DNA of 64,000 nucleotides, from positions 2,976,001 through 3,040,000 of the forward strand of contig OZ244867.1 in NCBI GenBank assembly GCA_965221175.1, in the 5' to 3' direction. The notes beneath the pieces were generated by a model. It had not been told where the DNA came from and did no database searches. It saw only the letters and a list, made by a program, of their open reading frames with translations. The position numbers and the translations under genes are program-made. The number at the start of each line of letters is the position of its first letter. The first letter of the stretch is position 1. Source of the stretch: JAJDZL01 sp965221175. Its GTDB lineage: Bacteria; Pseudomonadota; Gammaproteobacteria; Arenicellales; JAJDZL01. Positions 17,416 to 27,674 of this stretch are shown one piece after another.

Positions 17416-18501
17416 ATGTCCGTCAATTTAATCGGTTCCGAACGGATTGCTCTCACTGAGTTTATGGCAGAGCTTGGCGAGCCATCCTATCGTGCTGACC
17501 AAATCCTGAAGTGGATTCATCAGCGAGGTGAAACTCGGTTTGATGCCATGACGGATCTCAGCAAGCCGCTACGAAGGCAATTGAACGAAATGGCGAATAT
17601 TGAGGGACTGAAGGTTGCTAGTGAAATTCTGTCATCGGATGGCACGCGCAAGTGGCTCCTGGAACTTGCGGAAGGCAACTGTGTGGAAACAGTATTCATA
17701 CCGGAAGAAACAAGAGGCACTCTTTGCATTTCTTCTCAGGTCGGCTGTTCATTGACCTGTTCGTTCTGTGCAACAGGTCGTCAAGGCTTCAACAGAAATC
17801 TGACCACGGCCGAAATCATCTCCCAGGTTTGGTTTGCACGCAACGCACTAAGAACAGAACAAACAGATCGTCCAATTACCAACATCGTGCTGATGGGCAT
17901 GGGTGAGCCGCTACTCAATTACGATCAGGTTGTTCCCGCACTGCGATTGATGCTGGATGATTGCAGCTATGGTTTTTCCCGAAGAAGGGTTACGTTAAGC
18001 ACGGCAGGAGTGATTCCCGGAATTGAGCGTCTGTTGGAAGACTGTCCCGTAAGTCTCGCCGTTTCCCTGCATGCACCCACCGATGAACTTCGCAACCAAT
18101 TGGTTCCGTTAAATCGAAAATATCCGATACGGAAACTGATGGAAGCGTGCCGTCGATACGCTGGCTATGATCGTCGATGGCGGGTCACATTCGAATACAT
18201 CATGTTGGATGGTGTAAACGATTCAATCTGGCACGCCCGTCAACTTGCCCGCATTCTTTCGGACATACCGAGCAAGGTGAATCTAATCCCATACAACCAG
18301 GTTGATGGTCTTGAGTATGACAGATCCTCCAAGAACTCAATTAACCAATTTCGTGATGTTCTTCTGGCTGCCGGAGTGATGACGATTACGCGCAAGACGA
18401 GAGGAGATGACGTGAATGCCGCATGCGGTCAACTGGTTGGCAGATTTAAGGATCGAACCAAGCGTTCAATCCGACTCGGCACCGCTGTACCAGCAGTTTA
18501 G
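17416..18501 (+). CDS. rlmN: Dual-specificity RNA methyltransferase RlmN
   Basis: A 361-residue radical-SAM enzyme that methylates C2 of A2503 in 23S rRNA and A37 of some tRNAs. The cluster motif is CSLTCSFCATGRQGFNRNL near residue 107, with VLMGMGEPLLN, RRVTLSTAGV and the C-terminal RKTRGDDVNAACGQL carrying the second catalytic cysteine. A TTG at 17380 would extend the protein by 12 residues into ndk; the ATG at 17416 fits the family better. In many gammaproteobacteria rodZ and ispG follow, but here hisS comes next. Confidence 0.96.
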   Translation: MSVNLIGSERIALTEFMAELGEPSYRADQILKWIHQRGETRFDAMTDLSKPLRRQLNEMANIEGLKVASEILSSDGTRKWLLELAEGNCVETVFIPEETRGTLCISSQVGCSLTCSFCATGRQGFNRNLTTAEIISQVWFARNALRTEQTDRPITNIVLMGMGEPLLNYDQVVPALRLMLDDCSYGFSRRRVTLSTAGVIPGIERLLEDCPVSLAVSLHAPTDELRNQLVPLNRKYPIRKLMEACRRYAGYDRRWRVTFEYIMLDGVNDSIWHARQLARILSDIPSKVNLIPYNQVDGLEYDRSSKNSINQFRDVLLAAGVMTITRKTRGDDVNAACGQLVGRFKDRTKRSIRLGTAVPAV

Positions 18502-18532
18502 CTGCGACAGTACGAGTTCAAGGGATACGGAA

Positions 18533-19810
18533 ATGACGGTTAAAATTCAGTCAGTTCGCGGAATGAATGACTTGCTGCCAGGAGACATAGAGCTGTGGCA
18601 ACAGGTAGAACAGGCAATTCGACAGATTGCTACGCTATATGGGTACAGTGAGATTCGTTTTCCGCTGCTGGAGAGAACCGAGCTCTTCAAGAGGTCTATT
18701 GGCGAAGCGACTGATATTGTAGAGAAGGAAATGTATACCTTTTTCGACAATAATGGTGAAAGCATGACACTTCGACCTGAAGCGACCGCCAGTTGCGTTC
18801 GAGCCGGGGTGCAGCATGGATTGTTTTACAACGCCAAGGCGCGATTGTGGTACATGGGACCAATGTTTCGCTATGAACGTCCGCAAAAAGGACGATATCG
18901 ACAATTTCATCAGTTTGGAATTGAAGCTTTCGGCTGGACAGGTCCGGACATCGACGCTGAAATTATTCTCGTCAGCAATGCCCTTTGGAAACTTCTGAAA
19001 ATTGATCAGGACGCAAAGCTGGAGATCAATTCGCTTGGAACACCACAGTCAAGAGAGCAGTATCGCTCTGAACTTGTCGCATATTTCGAGGAATACAAGG
19101 AAAGTCTTGATGATGACAGTCAACGAAGGCTGAGCACAAATCCCCTTCGAATACTGGATAGCAAGAATCCTCAAATGCAGGACCTGATTCAATCAGCGCC
19201 CGTTCTGACGGACTACCTGAGTTCGGAATCAAAACAGCATTTCGCAGAGTTGTGTTCCCGACTGCATGATCTGGAAATTGGCTATACAGTGAATCACCGG
19301 CTGGTGAGAGGACTGGACTACTACACAGGAACCGTGTTCGAGTGGGTGACAGATCGACTCGGCGCACAGAATGCAATCTGTGCTGGTGGCCGTTATGACG
19401 GACTTGTTGAGGCGCTTGGCGGAAAAGAAGTGCCGGGTGCCGGATTTGCAATGGGTATAGAGCGACTTGTTGAAATCGTCAAGCAGGGATCCATGGAACT
19501 CAATGACCCAACGACACAAGCGTATGTCTGCTCGTTGGGAGACTCGGCGCAGCGGCTGGGATTTTCAGTGGCTGAAACTCTCAGAGCGTCTGGAATATCG
19601 ACTACAGTTCACTGCGGCAGTGGAAACCTGACACGGCAACTCCGTAGTGCTGATCGGCTGGATGCCTGGGTTGGTATTATAATCGGCGAATCTGAAGTCT
19701 CTTCCGACACGGTAACCATCAAGAATCTGCAGAGCGATGAACCGCAGAAAGTTGTTTCTGTTGCCAACGTTGTCGAAGTCGTGAAGCAGATGTTGGCAAC
19801 CGAAAGCTAA
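18533..19810 (+). CDS. hisS: Histidine-tRNA ligase
   Basis: A 425-residue class II aminoacyl-tRNA synthetase charging tRNA-His. Visible are the N-terminal VRGMNDLLP, motif 2 in FRYERPQKGRYRQFHQFGIE near residue 115, the histidine-binding RGLDYYTGTVFEW near residue 260 and motif 3 in GAGFAMGIERL. The C-terminal anticodon-binding domain follows. The ATG at 18533 follows the rlmN stop by 31 bases. Confidence 0.97.
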   Translation: MTVKIQSVRGMNDLLPGDIELWQQVEQAIRQIATLYGYSEIRFPLLERTELFKRSIGEATDIVEKEMYTFFDNNGESMTLRPEATASCVRAGVQHGLFYNAKARLWYMGPMFRYERPQKGRYRQFHQFGIEAFGWTGPDIDAEIILVSNALWKLLKIDQDAKLEINSLGTPQSREQYRSELVAYFEEYKESLDDDSQRRLSTNPLRILDSKNPQMQDLIQSAPVLTDYLSSESKQHFAELCSRLHDLEIGYTVNHRLVRGLDYYTGTVFEWVTDRLGAQNAICAGGRYDGLVEALGGKEVPGAGFAMGIERLVEIVKQGSMELNDPTTQAYVCSLGDSAQRLGFSVAETLRASGISTTVHCGSGNLTRQLRSADRLDAWVGIIIGESEVSSDTVTIKNLQSDEPQKVVSVANVVEVVKQMLATES

Positions 19811-19847
19811 TTGCACAGAAACGAATGCTAGGTATTTGAAATTTCTA

Positions 19848-20474
19848 ATGACTCCCGAAGACGAACGGTTAGAACAAATAAAGGAGTGGTGGAAAGAGTA
19901 TCGCTGGACGATACTCGGCGGTACCGCGCTCGGAATCGCGACCATTGGTGGATGGACCGGCTGGAACGAATACACGCAAACGCAGCAGGAATCTGCGTCA
20001 GTTCTGTATCAGCAAGTGTCGGTTGCAGTCGTTGAAAATGACTATAACTATGCAAGAGACTCGATTGATGAACTGCTCAGTGATCATCCGAATACTGCTT
20101 ATGCAGGAAAAGCGTTGCTTTTGATGGCACGCGCCAGTTATGAAAATGGAGCAGAAGATGAAACCCGCAGGTATCTGTTGCAAGCGATTGATGATGCGAC
20201 AGAATCATCGACAGTTCATACTGCACGTATTCGTCTCGGACAGTTGATGATTGCTGAAAAGCAGTATGAGGAAGCGCTTGAGCTGTTAGACATTGGGAAT
20301 ATGGGGGGTTTTGATTCGCATTACCACGAATTGCGTGGAGATGCATATCGTGCACAGGAACAGTTGAAAGAAGCGCAAGAGGCTTACCGTGCAAGTCTGG
20401 ATTCACTAGCCCCCGGGTCCCAGTACGCAGCGATACTCAATTTAAAGTTGAACGATACTTTGGTTCAGGAGTAA
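19848..20474 (+). CDS. yfgM: YfgM family ancillary SecYEG translocon subunit
   Basis: A 208-residue inner-membrane protein with a short cytoplasmic N-terminus (EDERLEQIKEWWKEYRW), one membrane helix (residues about 24-42) and a periplasmic TPR-like domain. In E. coli YfgM with PpiD assists proteins leaving the Sec channel. The position between hisS and bamB is the conserved one. A TTG four codons upstream (19836) is an alternative start. Confidence 0.9.
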   Translation: MTPEDERLEQIKEWWKEYRWTILGGTALGIATIGGWTGWNEYTQTQQESASVLYQQVSVAVVENDYNYARDSIDELLSDHPNTAYAGKALLLMARASYENGAEDETRRYLLQAIDDATESSTVHTARIRLGQLMIAEKQYEEALELLDIGNMGGFDSHYHELRGDAYRAQEQLKEAQEAYRASLDSLAPGSQYAAILNLKLNDTLVQE

Positions 20475-20481
20475 AGAAAGG

Positions 20482-21633
20482 ATGAAACTCCGACTTCTTC
20501 TCATTGTAGTAGCCATTAGTCTTGTGCTCGTGTCCTGTGCAGGCAGAGACAGAAAGGCTGCGCCGTCACCGACGCCACTTACCGCAACTAGCGCTATTGT
20601 TCAACTGAACCAATCTTGGCAGAGCAGCCGTTCAGCGTCCGGATCGAAACAAGGTAAGTTTCTGACTCTATTGCCAGCATTGTCCAGTGACAGAATCATC
20701 TCTGCATCGTCCGACGGAACTGTCTCTGCAGTCGGCAAAGACAAGCCAAGCTTGTTGTGGTTTTCCAGTTTGGATGAAAACATTTCGGCAGGCGTCGGAG
20801 AAGCCGACGGTGTAGTGGTAGTTGTGAGTGATTCAGGTACTGTTATCGCCTTCGATTCTCAAACCGGAATTCAAAGGTGGGAGCAACAAATCAACCAAAT
20901 TGTTTTTGCTCAGCCCTTAGTCTATCGGGGCAAGGTAATTTTGCGAACGATTGATGGTGATCTGATTGGACTTGATTCCAATACCGGAGAAATAGTCTGG
21001 GATGCCATATTCGATCAGCCGGAGTTCGTCGTTTTCGGATCTCCGCAGCCAACCGGATTTCACAATCTTGTGGTTGTCGGAAATGCAACCGGCAGAATCG
21101 TAGCCACAGATTTAGATACGGGTTTGGAAGCCTGGCAAATTTTTCTGAAATCTGATCGCTCACCAGAACTTTTAAACGAATCTGAAACAATTCCAGTTAT
21201 CGCCGGTGAAGAGCTTTTTATAGCGGATTCTCCTAATGCAGTTTTTGCCTACAATTTATCTAGTGGCAACCTTATGTGGGAACAACGCAGATCAACTGCG
21301 AGACGGCTTGCTGTTGATGATTCCCAAGTTTATGGAATTGATACCAATAGCAGGGTTTATGCTTTGGGACGAAGTGATGGGTCGATTCGCTGGGAACAGA
21401 ATGCCTTGCTGTATCGTAACGTAAGCAACATTGCACTGGTTGGCGGTTATCTGATTGTAGGTGATGGAGAAGGATATCTTCACGTTCTGGATACGAAATC
21501 TGGAGAGCTTGTTGGCCGAGCAAGAGCGGGCAAAGATGTGGTATTCAACGGATTTCTGGCCGAAGGCGCAACTCTGTATGTCGCTTATGGTTCCGGGAGA
21601 ATCGAGGCTTTCACTTTACAATCTGACGAATGA
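20482..21633 (+). CDS. bamB: Outer membrane assembly lipoprotein BamB
   Basis: A 383-residue lipoprotein of the beta-barrel assembly machine. The signal peptide ends in a lipobox (LVLVSC, cysteine near residue 19), then PQQ-like beta-propeller repeats follow: SSDGTVSAVGKDKPSLLW, FDSQTGIQRWEQ, GLDSNTGEIVW, DLDTGLEAWQ and YNLSSGNLMWEQ. It starts 7 bases after yfgM and is followed by der, the canonical order. Confidence 0.95.
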   Translation: MKLRLLLIVVAISLVLVSCAGRDRKAAPSPTPLTATSAIVQLNQSWQSSRSASGSKQGKFLTLLPALSSDRIISASSDGTVSAVGKDKPSLLWFSSLDENISAGVGEADGVVVVVSDSGTVIAFDSQTGIQRWEQQINQIVFAQPLVYRGKVILRTIDGDLIGLDSNTGEIVWDAIFDQPEFVVFGSPQPTGFHNLVVVGNATGRIVATDLDTGLEAWQIFLKSDRSPELLNESETIPVIAGEELFIADSPNAVFAYNLSSGNLMWEQRRSTARRLAVDDSQVYGIDTNSRVYALGRSDGSIRWEQNALLYRNVSNIALVGGYLIVGDGEGYLHVLDTKSGELVGRARAGKDVVFNGFLAEGATLYVAYGSGRIEAFTLQSDE

Positions 21634-21641
21634 CTCGCACT

Positions 21642-21686
21642 TGATTTAGTTCAGCGTGCATCGGGTGCCAACTGCGCACTAAATCA
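21642..21686. repeat. Stem-loop between bamB and der
   Basis: TGATTTAGT at 21642-21650 pairs perfectly with ACTAAATCA at 21678-21686 around a 27-base loop. There is no T-tract, so a rho-independent terminator is unlikely. It may be an RNA processing or attenuation element; evidence is the pairing alone. Confidence 0.35.
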
Positions 21687-21712
21687 GAATCTTCCTTGAA
21701 TGGGCATTTTTT

Positions 21713-23038
21713 ATGTTACCTGTCATCAGCATTGTGGGTCGTCCCAATGTTGGAAAATCAACCTTGTTCAATCGACTCACGCGAAGTCGTGATGCTCTGG
21801 TTGACGACATTCCAGGCGTAACCAGGGACAGTTTGTACGGGATCGCCCAGTTTGGCGACCGCAGTTTTCTGATAGTCGATACCGGTGGTATCGGGGAGAA
21901 TGACGACACCCTCTCCAAATTGATAACCAGCCAGGTTGAGTCCGTTCTAGAGGATTCGGACGCGATCGTATTCCTTGTAGATGCTACTCAGGGATTGACC
22001 GTAGCAGACGAACAGATTGCGCAAAGACTAGGCAAGATTGATTTGCCATTATCAATTGCGGTAAACAAAAGTGAAGGGTTGGTTCCGGAACTAGCTTGTC
22101 TTGAATTTCAATCGCTTGGATTTTGCGACCCAATACCCATTTCCGCACGTCGCGGAAGTGGAGTTTCTCAAGTATTTGATCCACTCGTAAAATCGCTTCC
22201 ACAGATTGATGATCCACTGTGGCTTGATCCAGGGCCGAAAATCGCTGTGATCGGTAGACCGAATGTAGGCAAATCCACCTTGATCAATTCGATTTTCGAA
22301 GAAAACCGACTCATCGTCAGTGATGTGCCTGGCACTACGCGTGACAGCGTAGTTGTTCCATTGGAGTACAAAGGCGAGCGATTTCGATTTATCGACACCG
22401 CAGGAGTTCGCCGTCGTTCCCGAGTCGGGTATTCTCTGGAAAAACTGTCTGTAGTGAAGACTTTGCAGGCGATCGAAGCAGCACATGTCGCAGTGCTTGT
22501 GCTTGATGGGACGGAATCGATTGCTGATCAGGATGCAACATTAGCGGGACTAATTCGTCGTGCCGGACGTCCTGTGGTTCTCGCGATCAACAAATCCGAC
22601 AAAATCAAAAATCGAGATCGAGCTGAAAATAGGGGGGTGCTTCAGCGTAAACTTGCCTTTGCGCCCCATCATGAGGCTCTATTTGTGTCGGGTCTCAAAC
22701 GGCAGGGAATTTCCAAGTTGCTTGTGGCAGTCGGCAAGGCTTACCGTTCTGCGATGATCGAAATGCCAACCTCGATATTGAACAGGTATCTGCAGGATGC
22801 CATAACGCAGACGCCTCCACCGATGTCTAAACGTCGTCAGGTGAAGCTGAAGTATGCACATCAGGGCGGGCGGAATCCACCTGTCGTTGTAGTACACGGC
22901 AACAACGTAGACTCCGTTGCGGATCACTATCGACGTTTTTTGGAAAACTACTTCAGGGAGCGTTTCAAATTGTTTGGAGCGGATGTAAGAGTCGTATTTC
23001 GTTCTGGAAGAAACCCGTTCGACAAAAAAGGTAACTGA
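21713..23038 (+). CDS. der: Ribosome-associated GTPase Der (EngA)
   Basis: A 441-residue tandem GTPase needed for 50S subunit assembly. Two GRPNVGKST G1 motifs lie near residues 8 and 181, with switch II motifs DTGGIGEN and DTAGVRRRSRV, and NKSE / NKSD as G4. The C-terminal KH-like domain (HGGRNPPVVVVHGNNV-like segment and DVRVVFRSGRNPF) is complete. It is convergent with xseA. Confidence 0.97.
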   Translation: MLPVISIVGRPNVGKSTLFNRLTRSRDALVDDIPGVTRDSLYGIAQFGDRSFLIVDTGGIGENDDTLSKLITSQVESVLEDSDAIVFLVDATQGLTVADEQIAQRLGKIDLPLSIAVNKSEGLVPELACLEFQSLGFCDPIPISARRGSGVSQVFDPLVKSLPQIDDPLWLDPGPKIAVIGRPNVGKSTLINSIFEENRLIVSDVPGTTRDSVVVPLEYKGERFRFIDTAGVRRRSRVGYSLEKLSVVKTLQAIEAAHVAVLVLDGTESIADQDATLAGLIRRAGRPVVLAINKSDKIKNRDRAENRGVLQRKLAFAPHHEALFVSGLKRQGISKLLVAVGKAYRSAMIEMPTSILNRYLQDAITQTPPPMSKRRQVKLKYAHQGGRNPPVVVVHGNNVDSVADHYRRFLENYFRERFKLFGADVRVVFRSGRNPFDKKGN

Positions 23039-23053
23039 TACTAACCAAGAATT

Positions 23054-24424
23054 CTATTCCTCAACAGCCTCCACATCGCAGTGGAGAACACCTTTTCCGA
23101 GTTGGGCGGTGACTTTTTCTCCGGCGGTGATCGTTCCTGCCCGACGCATGATGGAATTGTCTGACACTTTTCGCACGATCGAATAACCGCGCTCAAGGGT
23201 TGCGGCTGGGTTAATTCCCTCAAGACGTGCTCTCAGCGACTCAGTACGGGTATTGTATTTGTCGCACAATTCCTTCATCTGGAGTTCAAGCAAGTTTTGT
23301 ATGTTTGAACACTGTTGCTGATAAAGTGAAATTCTAATCAATGGCGATTTCCGCAGCAGTTGATGGTGCTGCAGATCAATTTGTTTGACATTCCGGCTGA
23401 TGAGTGAGCTAGCTATACTCTGCAGACGAATAAGTGAGTTTTCGAAATCACCTTGAAGGCTTTCGATTCGCTGCTTGGGATGAACGAGACCTTTCTCCGC
23501 CAGATCAACACTTTGTGCCTTGTCATTCAGTTTTCTCCTGATAATGTCGATGAGATTTAATCGAAAGTTCTGCAATTCTGTCAACATTTCATCTACGGAC
23601 GGAGTACTTAGTCGTTCTGCTGCGGCGGTGGGAGTCGCTAGATATTCATCAGCAACAAAATCTGCGATGGAATGATCATAATCGTGTCCAATTCCTGTCA
23701 CGATTGGAATTTTGCTGTCAAAAATTGCATCGGCGACTAATTTCTCATTGAATGCCCAGAGATCCTCGATTGACCCACCGCCTCTTGCGATAATCAGTGC
23801 ATCTACTTTTTTCCTTGAATTGGCATATTGAATTGCTTCGGCAATCTTTTCCGCAGCCCCATCGCCTTGAACTGCCACAGGGTAAATCAACAGTGAAATA
23901 CTTGGATTTCTACGTTTGAATGCGCGAATGATATCCAGAACGGCGGCACCAGACGGAGAAGTGATAATTCCAACCGCATTTGGGTATTTTGGTACAGCTA
24001 TTTTTCGATCTGCTGCAAAATACCCTTTATTTTCAAGATCTTTCTTGAGCGTTTCATAGGCGAGATATAAAGCCCCCTTGTCTTTTTTCAGTTCAAGATC
24101 GTTTACGATGAATTGATATTTTCCTCTGGCCGAGTATAAGGAGACTCGGCCAGCCAGTACAACTTGCAATCCATCGGCTGAACTTGGATTGCCTAGTTTG
24201 TTTCTAATCCTGCTTGCAGTTTGCCCAAACATTGCGCAGTCAATGGCTGATGATGCGTCTTTCAGCGTGAAATAAGAATGACCCGACTGAGCGGTTGAAA
24301 ATCCTGATATTTCACCCTCAAGCTGAATATTCCCAAAAGTACTTTCAAGGAGTGTTTTAGCCTGAGCATTCAATTGAGTCACCGTGTAAACGGTTGCTGA
24401 CTCTTGTTTTTCGGTGACGATCAT
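23054..24424 (-). CDS. xseA: Exodeoxyribonuclease VII large subunit
   Basis: A 456-residue large subunit of the single-strand-specific exonuclease VII. An N-terminal OB-fold (GEISGFSTAQSGHSYFTLKD) is followed by the catalytic region with VGIITSPSGAAVLDI, RGGGSIEDLWAFN and the GIGHDYDHSIADFVAD segment, then a long coiled coil and the C-terminal RGYSIVRK. A start at 24499 would add 25 unlikely residues. Its small subunit xseB is about 15 kb away on the other strand. Confidence 0.95.
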   Translation of the reverse strand: MIVTEKQESATVYTVTQLNAQAKTLLESTFGNIQLEGEISGFSTAQSGHSYFTLKDASSAIDCAMFGQTASRIRNKLGNPSSADGLQVVLAGRVSLYSARGKYQFIVNDLELKKDKGALYLAYETLKKDLENKGYFAADRKIAVPKYPNAVGIITSPSGAAVLDIIRAFKRRNPSISLLIYPVAVQGDGAAEKIAEAIQYANSRKKVDALIIARGGGSIEDLWAFNEKLVADAIFDSKIPIVTGIGHDYDHSIADFVADEYLATPTAAAERLSTPSVDEMLTELQNFRLNLIDIIRRKLNDKAQSVDLAEKGLVHPKQRIESLQGDFENSLIRLQSIASSLISRNVKQIDLQHHQLLRKSPLIRISLYQQQCSNIQNLLELQMKELCDKYNTRTESLRARLEGINPAATLERGYSIVRKVSDNSIMRRAGTITAGEKVTAQLGKGVLHCDVEAVEE

Positions 24425-24616
24425 GCCATTGCGTCCACGGTGATTGGGATTTTGAAAGTGATTGAATTCAGGTTGTGCTGAATCAAGAATACTATACAAA
24501 TTCGATGTAAAAATCCTTAAATTCAGAATTTTCAGCAGTACTCCAGGTCATTAAATTAGCAATGAAATGCCGCAATAAATTTCAATGCTGGAAATTCACT
24601 TCGTTATAATTATTAA

Positions 24617-26077
24617 ATGGAAAGCCTCGAACAAGCACTCACTTTTGATGACGTATTACTGGTTCCGGCGCGCTCTTCCGTACTGCCAAAAGACGTCAGT
24701 CTTAAAACCTCCCTCACAAGAAATATTTCTATGAATTTGCCGCTGCTCTCGGCGGCTATGGATACTGTTACAGAGTCCAGCATGGCAATCAAGCTGGCTC
24801 AGTTGGGTGGTCTTGGCGTTATTCATCGAAATTTGTCTCCCAAGCGTCAGGCATTGGAGGTTCGTAAGGTCAAGAAGCACGAAAGCGGCATCGTTACGGA
24901 TCCTATTACAGCGACTGCGAGTATGTCGATTGTGCAAGTTTCCAATTTAATGAAAAAGCATAAGATATCCGGGGTTCCGGTTATGGACAACGGCCATCTG
25001 ACTGGAATCGTTACAAATCGGGATTTGCGTTTTCAAGAACGCAGTGATCAGTCGATTACCACTGTGATGACACCGAAAGAACGCTTGGTCACAGTCAAGA
25101 AAGGCGAAAAGAAGAAGAATATTCTGGATCTGCTTCACGCAAATCGTATAGAAAAACTTCTGGTAGTTGATGACGATTTCGGGTTGCAGGGGTTGATTAC
25201 CGTTAGAGATATTCTGAAATCGGAAGTCTATCCGAATTCGTGCAAAGATAAAGCTGAAAGACTGATGGTTGGTGCGGCTATTGGAACCGGAAGCGAAACC
25301 ATGAACCGTGTCGAAAAACTGATTGAAGAGGGCATTGATGTTCTTGTCGTTGATACTGCACATGGACATGCGGAACGAGTACTGGCTCAGGTCAAGGAGA
25401 TAAAGAAGCAGTATCCTGAAGTAGATGTAATCGCCGGTAATGTTGCAACCGGTCGTGCTGCGCTGGATTTGGTTGAACATGGTGCTGATGCAGTCAAGGT
25501 TGGTATCGGTCCGGGCTCAATTTGTACAACCAGAGTAGTTGCAGGAGTGGGAGTACCTCAAATTTCTGCAATTCTTGACGTTGCAAGAGCATTGAGAAAC
25601 GAATCAGTTCCTGTTATTTCAGATGGCGGAGTTCGATTTTCAGGCGATTTGGCAAAAGCAGTTGCTGCCGGCGCCCATTCCATCATGATTGGAAGCCTGC
25701 TGGGCGGCACAGATGAGGCACCGGGAGATATCGAGGTATACGAGGGCAGAACATATAAATCTTACCGTGGAATGGGATCCATTGGAGCGTTGGAAGGCGG
25801 ATCGAAAGATCGATATTTTCAGGAATCGGAAAGTGATCGGATCAAGTTGGTGCCCGAAGGTATAGAAGCGCGAGTTCCGTACAGAGGTGCAGTGCAGCAC
25901 ATCGTGCACCAGTTAGTGGGCGGGCTGCGCTCAAGCATGGGATACACAGGATGTGCGGATTTGGATGAATTGCGCAAGCAGGGACGCTTCGTGCAAATTA
26001 CCAATGCGGGTGCACGCGAGAGCCATGTTCACGATGTAGAGATTGTCAAAGAATCTCCAAATTACCAACGCAAGTAG
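24617..26077 (+). CDS. guaB: Inosine-5'-monophosphate dehydrogenase
   Basis: A 486-residue IMP dehydrogenase, the first committed step of GMP synthesis. A TIM barrel is interrupted by a CBS pair (SGIVTDPITATASMSIVQ and the following repeat). The catalytic cysteine lies in GPGSICTTRVVAGVGVPQ near residue 302, and the mobile flap holds the YRGMGS and VPEGIEARVPYRG segments. guaA follows 7 bases after its stop, forming the classical gua operon. Confidence 0.98.
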   Translation: MESLEQALTFDDVLLVPARSSVLPKDVSLKTSLTRNISMNLPLLSAAMDTVTESSMAIKLAQLGGLGVIHRNLSPKRQALEVRKVKKHESGIVTDPITATASMSIVQVSNLMKKHKISGVPVMDNGHLTGIVTNRDLRFQERSDQSITTVMTPKERLVTVKKGEKKKNILDLLHANRIEKLLVVDDDFGLQGLITVRDILKSEVYPNSCKDKAERLMVGAAIGTGSETMNRVEKLIEEGIDVLVVDTAHGHAERVLAQVKEIKKQYPEVDVIAGNVATGRAALDLVEHGADAVKVGIGPGSICTTRVVAGVGVPQISAILDVARALRNESVPVISDGGVRFSGDLAKAVAAGAHSIMIGSLLGGTDEAPGDIEVYEGRTYKSYRGMGSIGALEGGSKDRYFQESESDRIKLVPEGIEARVPYRGAVQHIVHQLVGGLRSSMGYTGCADLDELRKQGRFVQITNAGARESHVHDVEIVKESPNYQRK

Positions 26078-26084
26078 GGCATTT

Positions 26085-27674
26085 GTGGCGGAAGACTATC
26101 GGCTCGAACTACCCAAAGATCGAATTTTAGTACTGGATTTTGGTTCGCAGTACACCCAGTTGATTGCTCGCAGAGTCCGTGAATGCGGAGTGTATAGCGA
26201 GATCTATTCATATGATGCTTCTGTTCAAGAAATCTATGACTTTCATCCGTCCGGGGTGATTCTGTCCGGCGGCCCAGCTACCGTAACAGAAGAATTCACT
26301 GCAAGAGTGGCACCGGAAGTTCTGGAGATGGGCGTTCCAGTGCTGGGAATCTGCTATGGAATGCAAACCATGGCTGCTCAACTTGGTGGCAAGGTGGAGA
26401 ATTCGCTGGTTCATGAATATGGACACACCGAGATGAAAGTAATTGGTGAGTCTGACATGTTGTCTGGGTTAGTCGCAGAGTCCGAAACCGGGGATTCGAT
26501 TTCCATAAATGTGTGGATGAGCCATGGCGATCGCGTTATTGAGTTGCCGGATGGCTTCTCGACAATCGCAGAATCGGCTGCTTCTCCGTGTGCTGCGATA
26601 GGCGATCGCACTCGAAAATTATACGGACTTCAGTTTCATCCTGAAGTCACACACACAAATTACGGCAAGCAGATACTGGAACGATTTCTGTTTCGCGTTT
26701 GTCAGTGTGCTGCGACTTGGCAGTCGGGATTCTTCATCAAGCATCAGATTGATTCAATTCGACAACAAGTCGGCAGCGATAAAGTGATCCTCGCGTTGTC
26801 GGGCGGTGTCGATTCTTCTGTTTGTGCAGCCATTCTCCATGAAGCGATTGGTGACCAGTTGATTTGCATATTCGTTGATAACGGATTATTGCGTTTGAAT
26901 GAGGCACAAATGGTTCAGGAAGCTATCACAAAAAAAATTGGGGTAAAGGTAATTTTCGTTGACGCAGCAGATAGGTTCTTGGGGGAACTGTCGGGAGTCC
27001 CAGATCCGGAATCGAAACGCAAAATCATCGGACGGGTATTCATTGAAATTTTTCAGGAGCAGGCTGAAGAGTTAACGGATGTCAAGTGGCTAGCACAGGG
27101 CACGATCTATCCAGATGTAATTGAATCTGCGGGATCAAAGACGAACAAAGCGAAAGTCATTAAAAGTCATCACAATGTTGGTGGGTTGCCAGACACGCTG
27201 AATTTGAAGTTGCTTGAGCCCTTGCGAGACCTTTTCAAGGATGAAGTCAGAGTGATTGGTGCCGAACTTGGCCTCGCCGATGAAATCGTCTATCGCCATC
27301 CGTTCCCCGGCCCAGGTCTGGGAGTGCGCATACTTGGTGAGGTGAAGAAGAGTTATGCAGACATGCTCCGATTGGCGGATGCCATATTTATCGAGGAATT
27401 GACGAGAAACAATCTCTACTACGAAGCCAGCCAGGCATTTGCAGTATTTTTACCGATCAAATCCGTAGGAGTGGTTGGAGATAATCGTGCTTACGATTAC
27501 GTTGTGAGTCTTCGAGCGGTGCAGACTCTGGATTTCATGACTGCCAACTGCATGCGAATTCCGTACGAGATTCTGGAGGTAATTTCCAGCCGCATCGTCA
27601 ACGAAGTCGCCGGAATCAGCAGGGTCACTTATGACATCTCAAGCAAACCGCCTGCAACGATTGAGTGGGAATGA
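26085..27674 (+). CDS. guaA: GMP synthase (glutamine-hydrolysing)
   Basis: A 529-residue amidotransferase that aminates XMP to GMP. The class I glutaminase domain shows GICYGMQ (nucleophile), the QFHPEVTHT histidine/glutamate pair, and DFGSQYTQLIARRVRE at the start. The ATP pyrophosphatase domain has the SGGVDSSV P-loop, and the C-terminal dimer domain ends in TIEWE. The chosen GTG at 26085 gives the family N-terminus and clears guaB; an upstream TTG at 26043 overlaps guaB. The 3' end is duplicated about 850 bases downstream. Confidence 0.98.
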   Translation: MAEDYRLELPKDRILVLDFGSQYTQLIARRVRECGVYSEIYSYDASVQEIYDFHPSGVILSGGPATVTEEFTARVAPEVLEMGVPVLGICYGMQTMAAQLGGKVENSLVHEYGHTEMKVIGESDMLSGLVAESETGDSISINVWMSHGDRVIELPDGFSTIAESAASPCAAIGDRTRKLYGLQFHPEVTHTNYGKQILERFLFRVCQCAATWQSGFFIKHQIDSIRQQVGSDKVILALSGGVDSSVCAAILHEAIGDQLICIFVDNGLLRLNEAQMVQEAITKKIGVKVIFVDAADRFLGELSGVPDPESKRKIIGRVFIEIFQEQAEELTDVKWLAQGTIYPDVIESAGSKTNKAKVIKSHHNVGGLPDTLNLKLLEPLRDLFKDEVRVIGAELGLADEIVYRHPFPGPGLGVRILGEVKKSYADMLRLADAIFIEELTRNNLYYEASQAFAVFLPIKSVGVVGDNRAYDYVVSLRAVQTLDFMTANCMRIPYEILEVISSRIVNEVAGISRVTYDISSKPPATIEWE

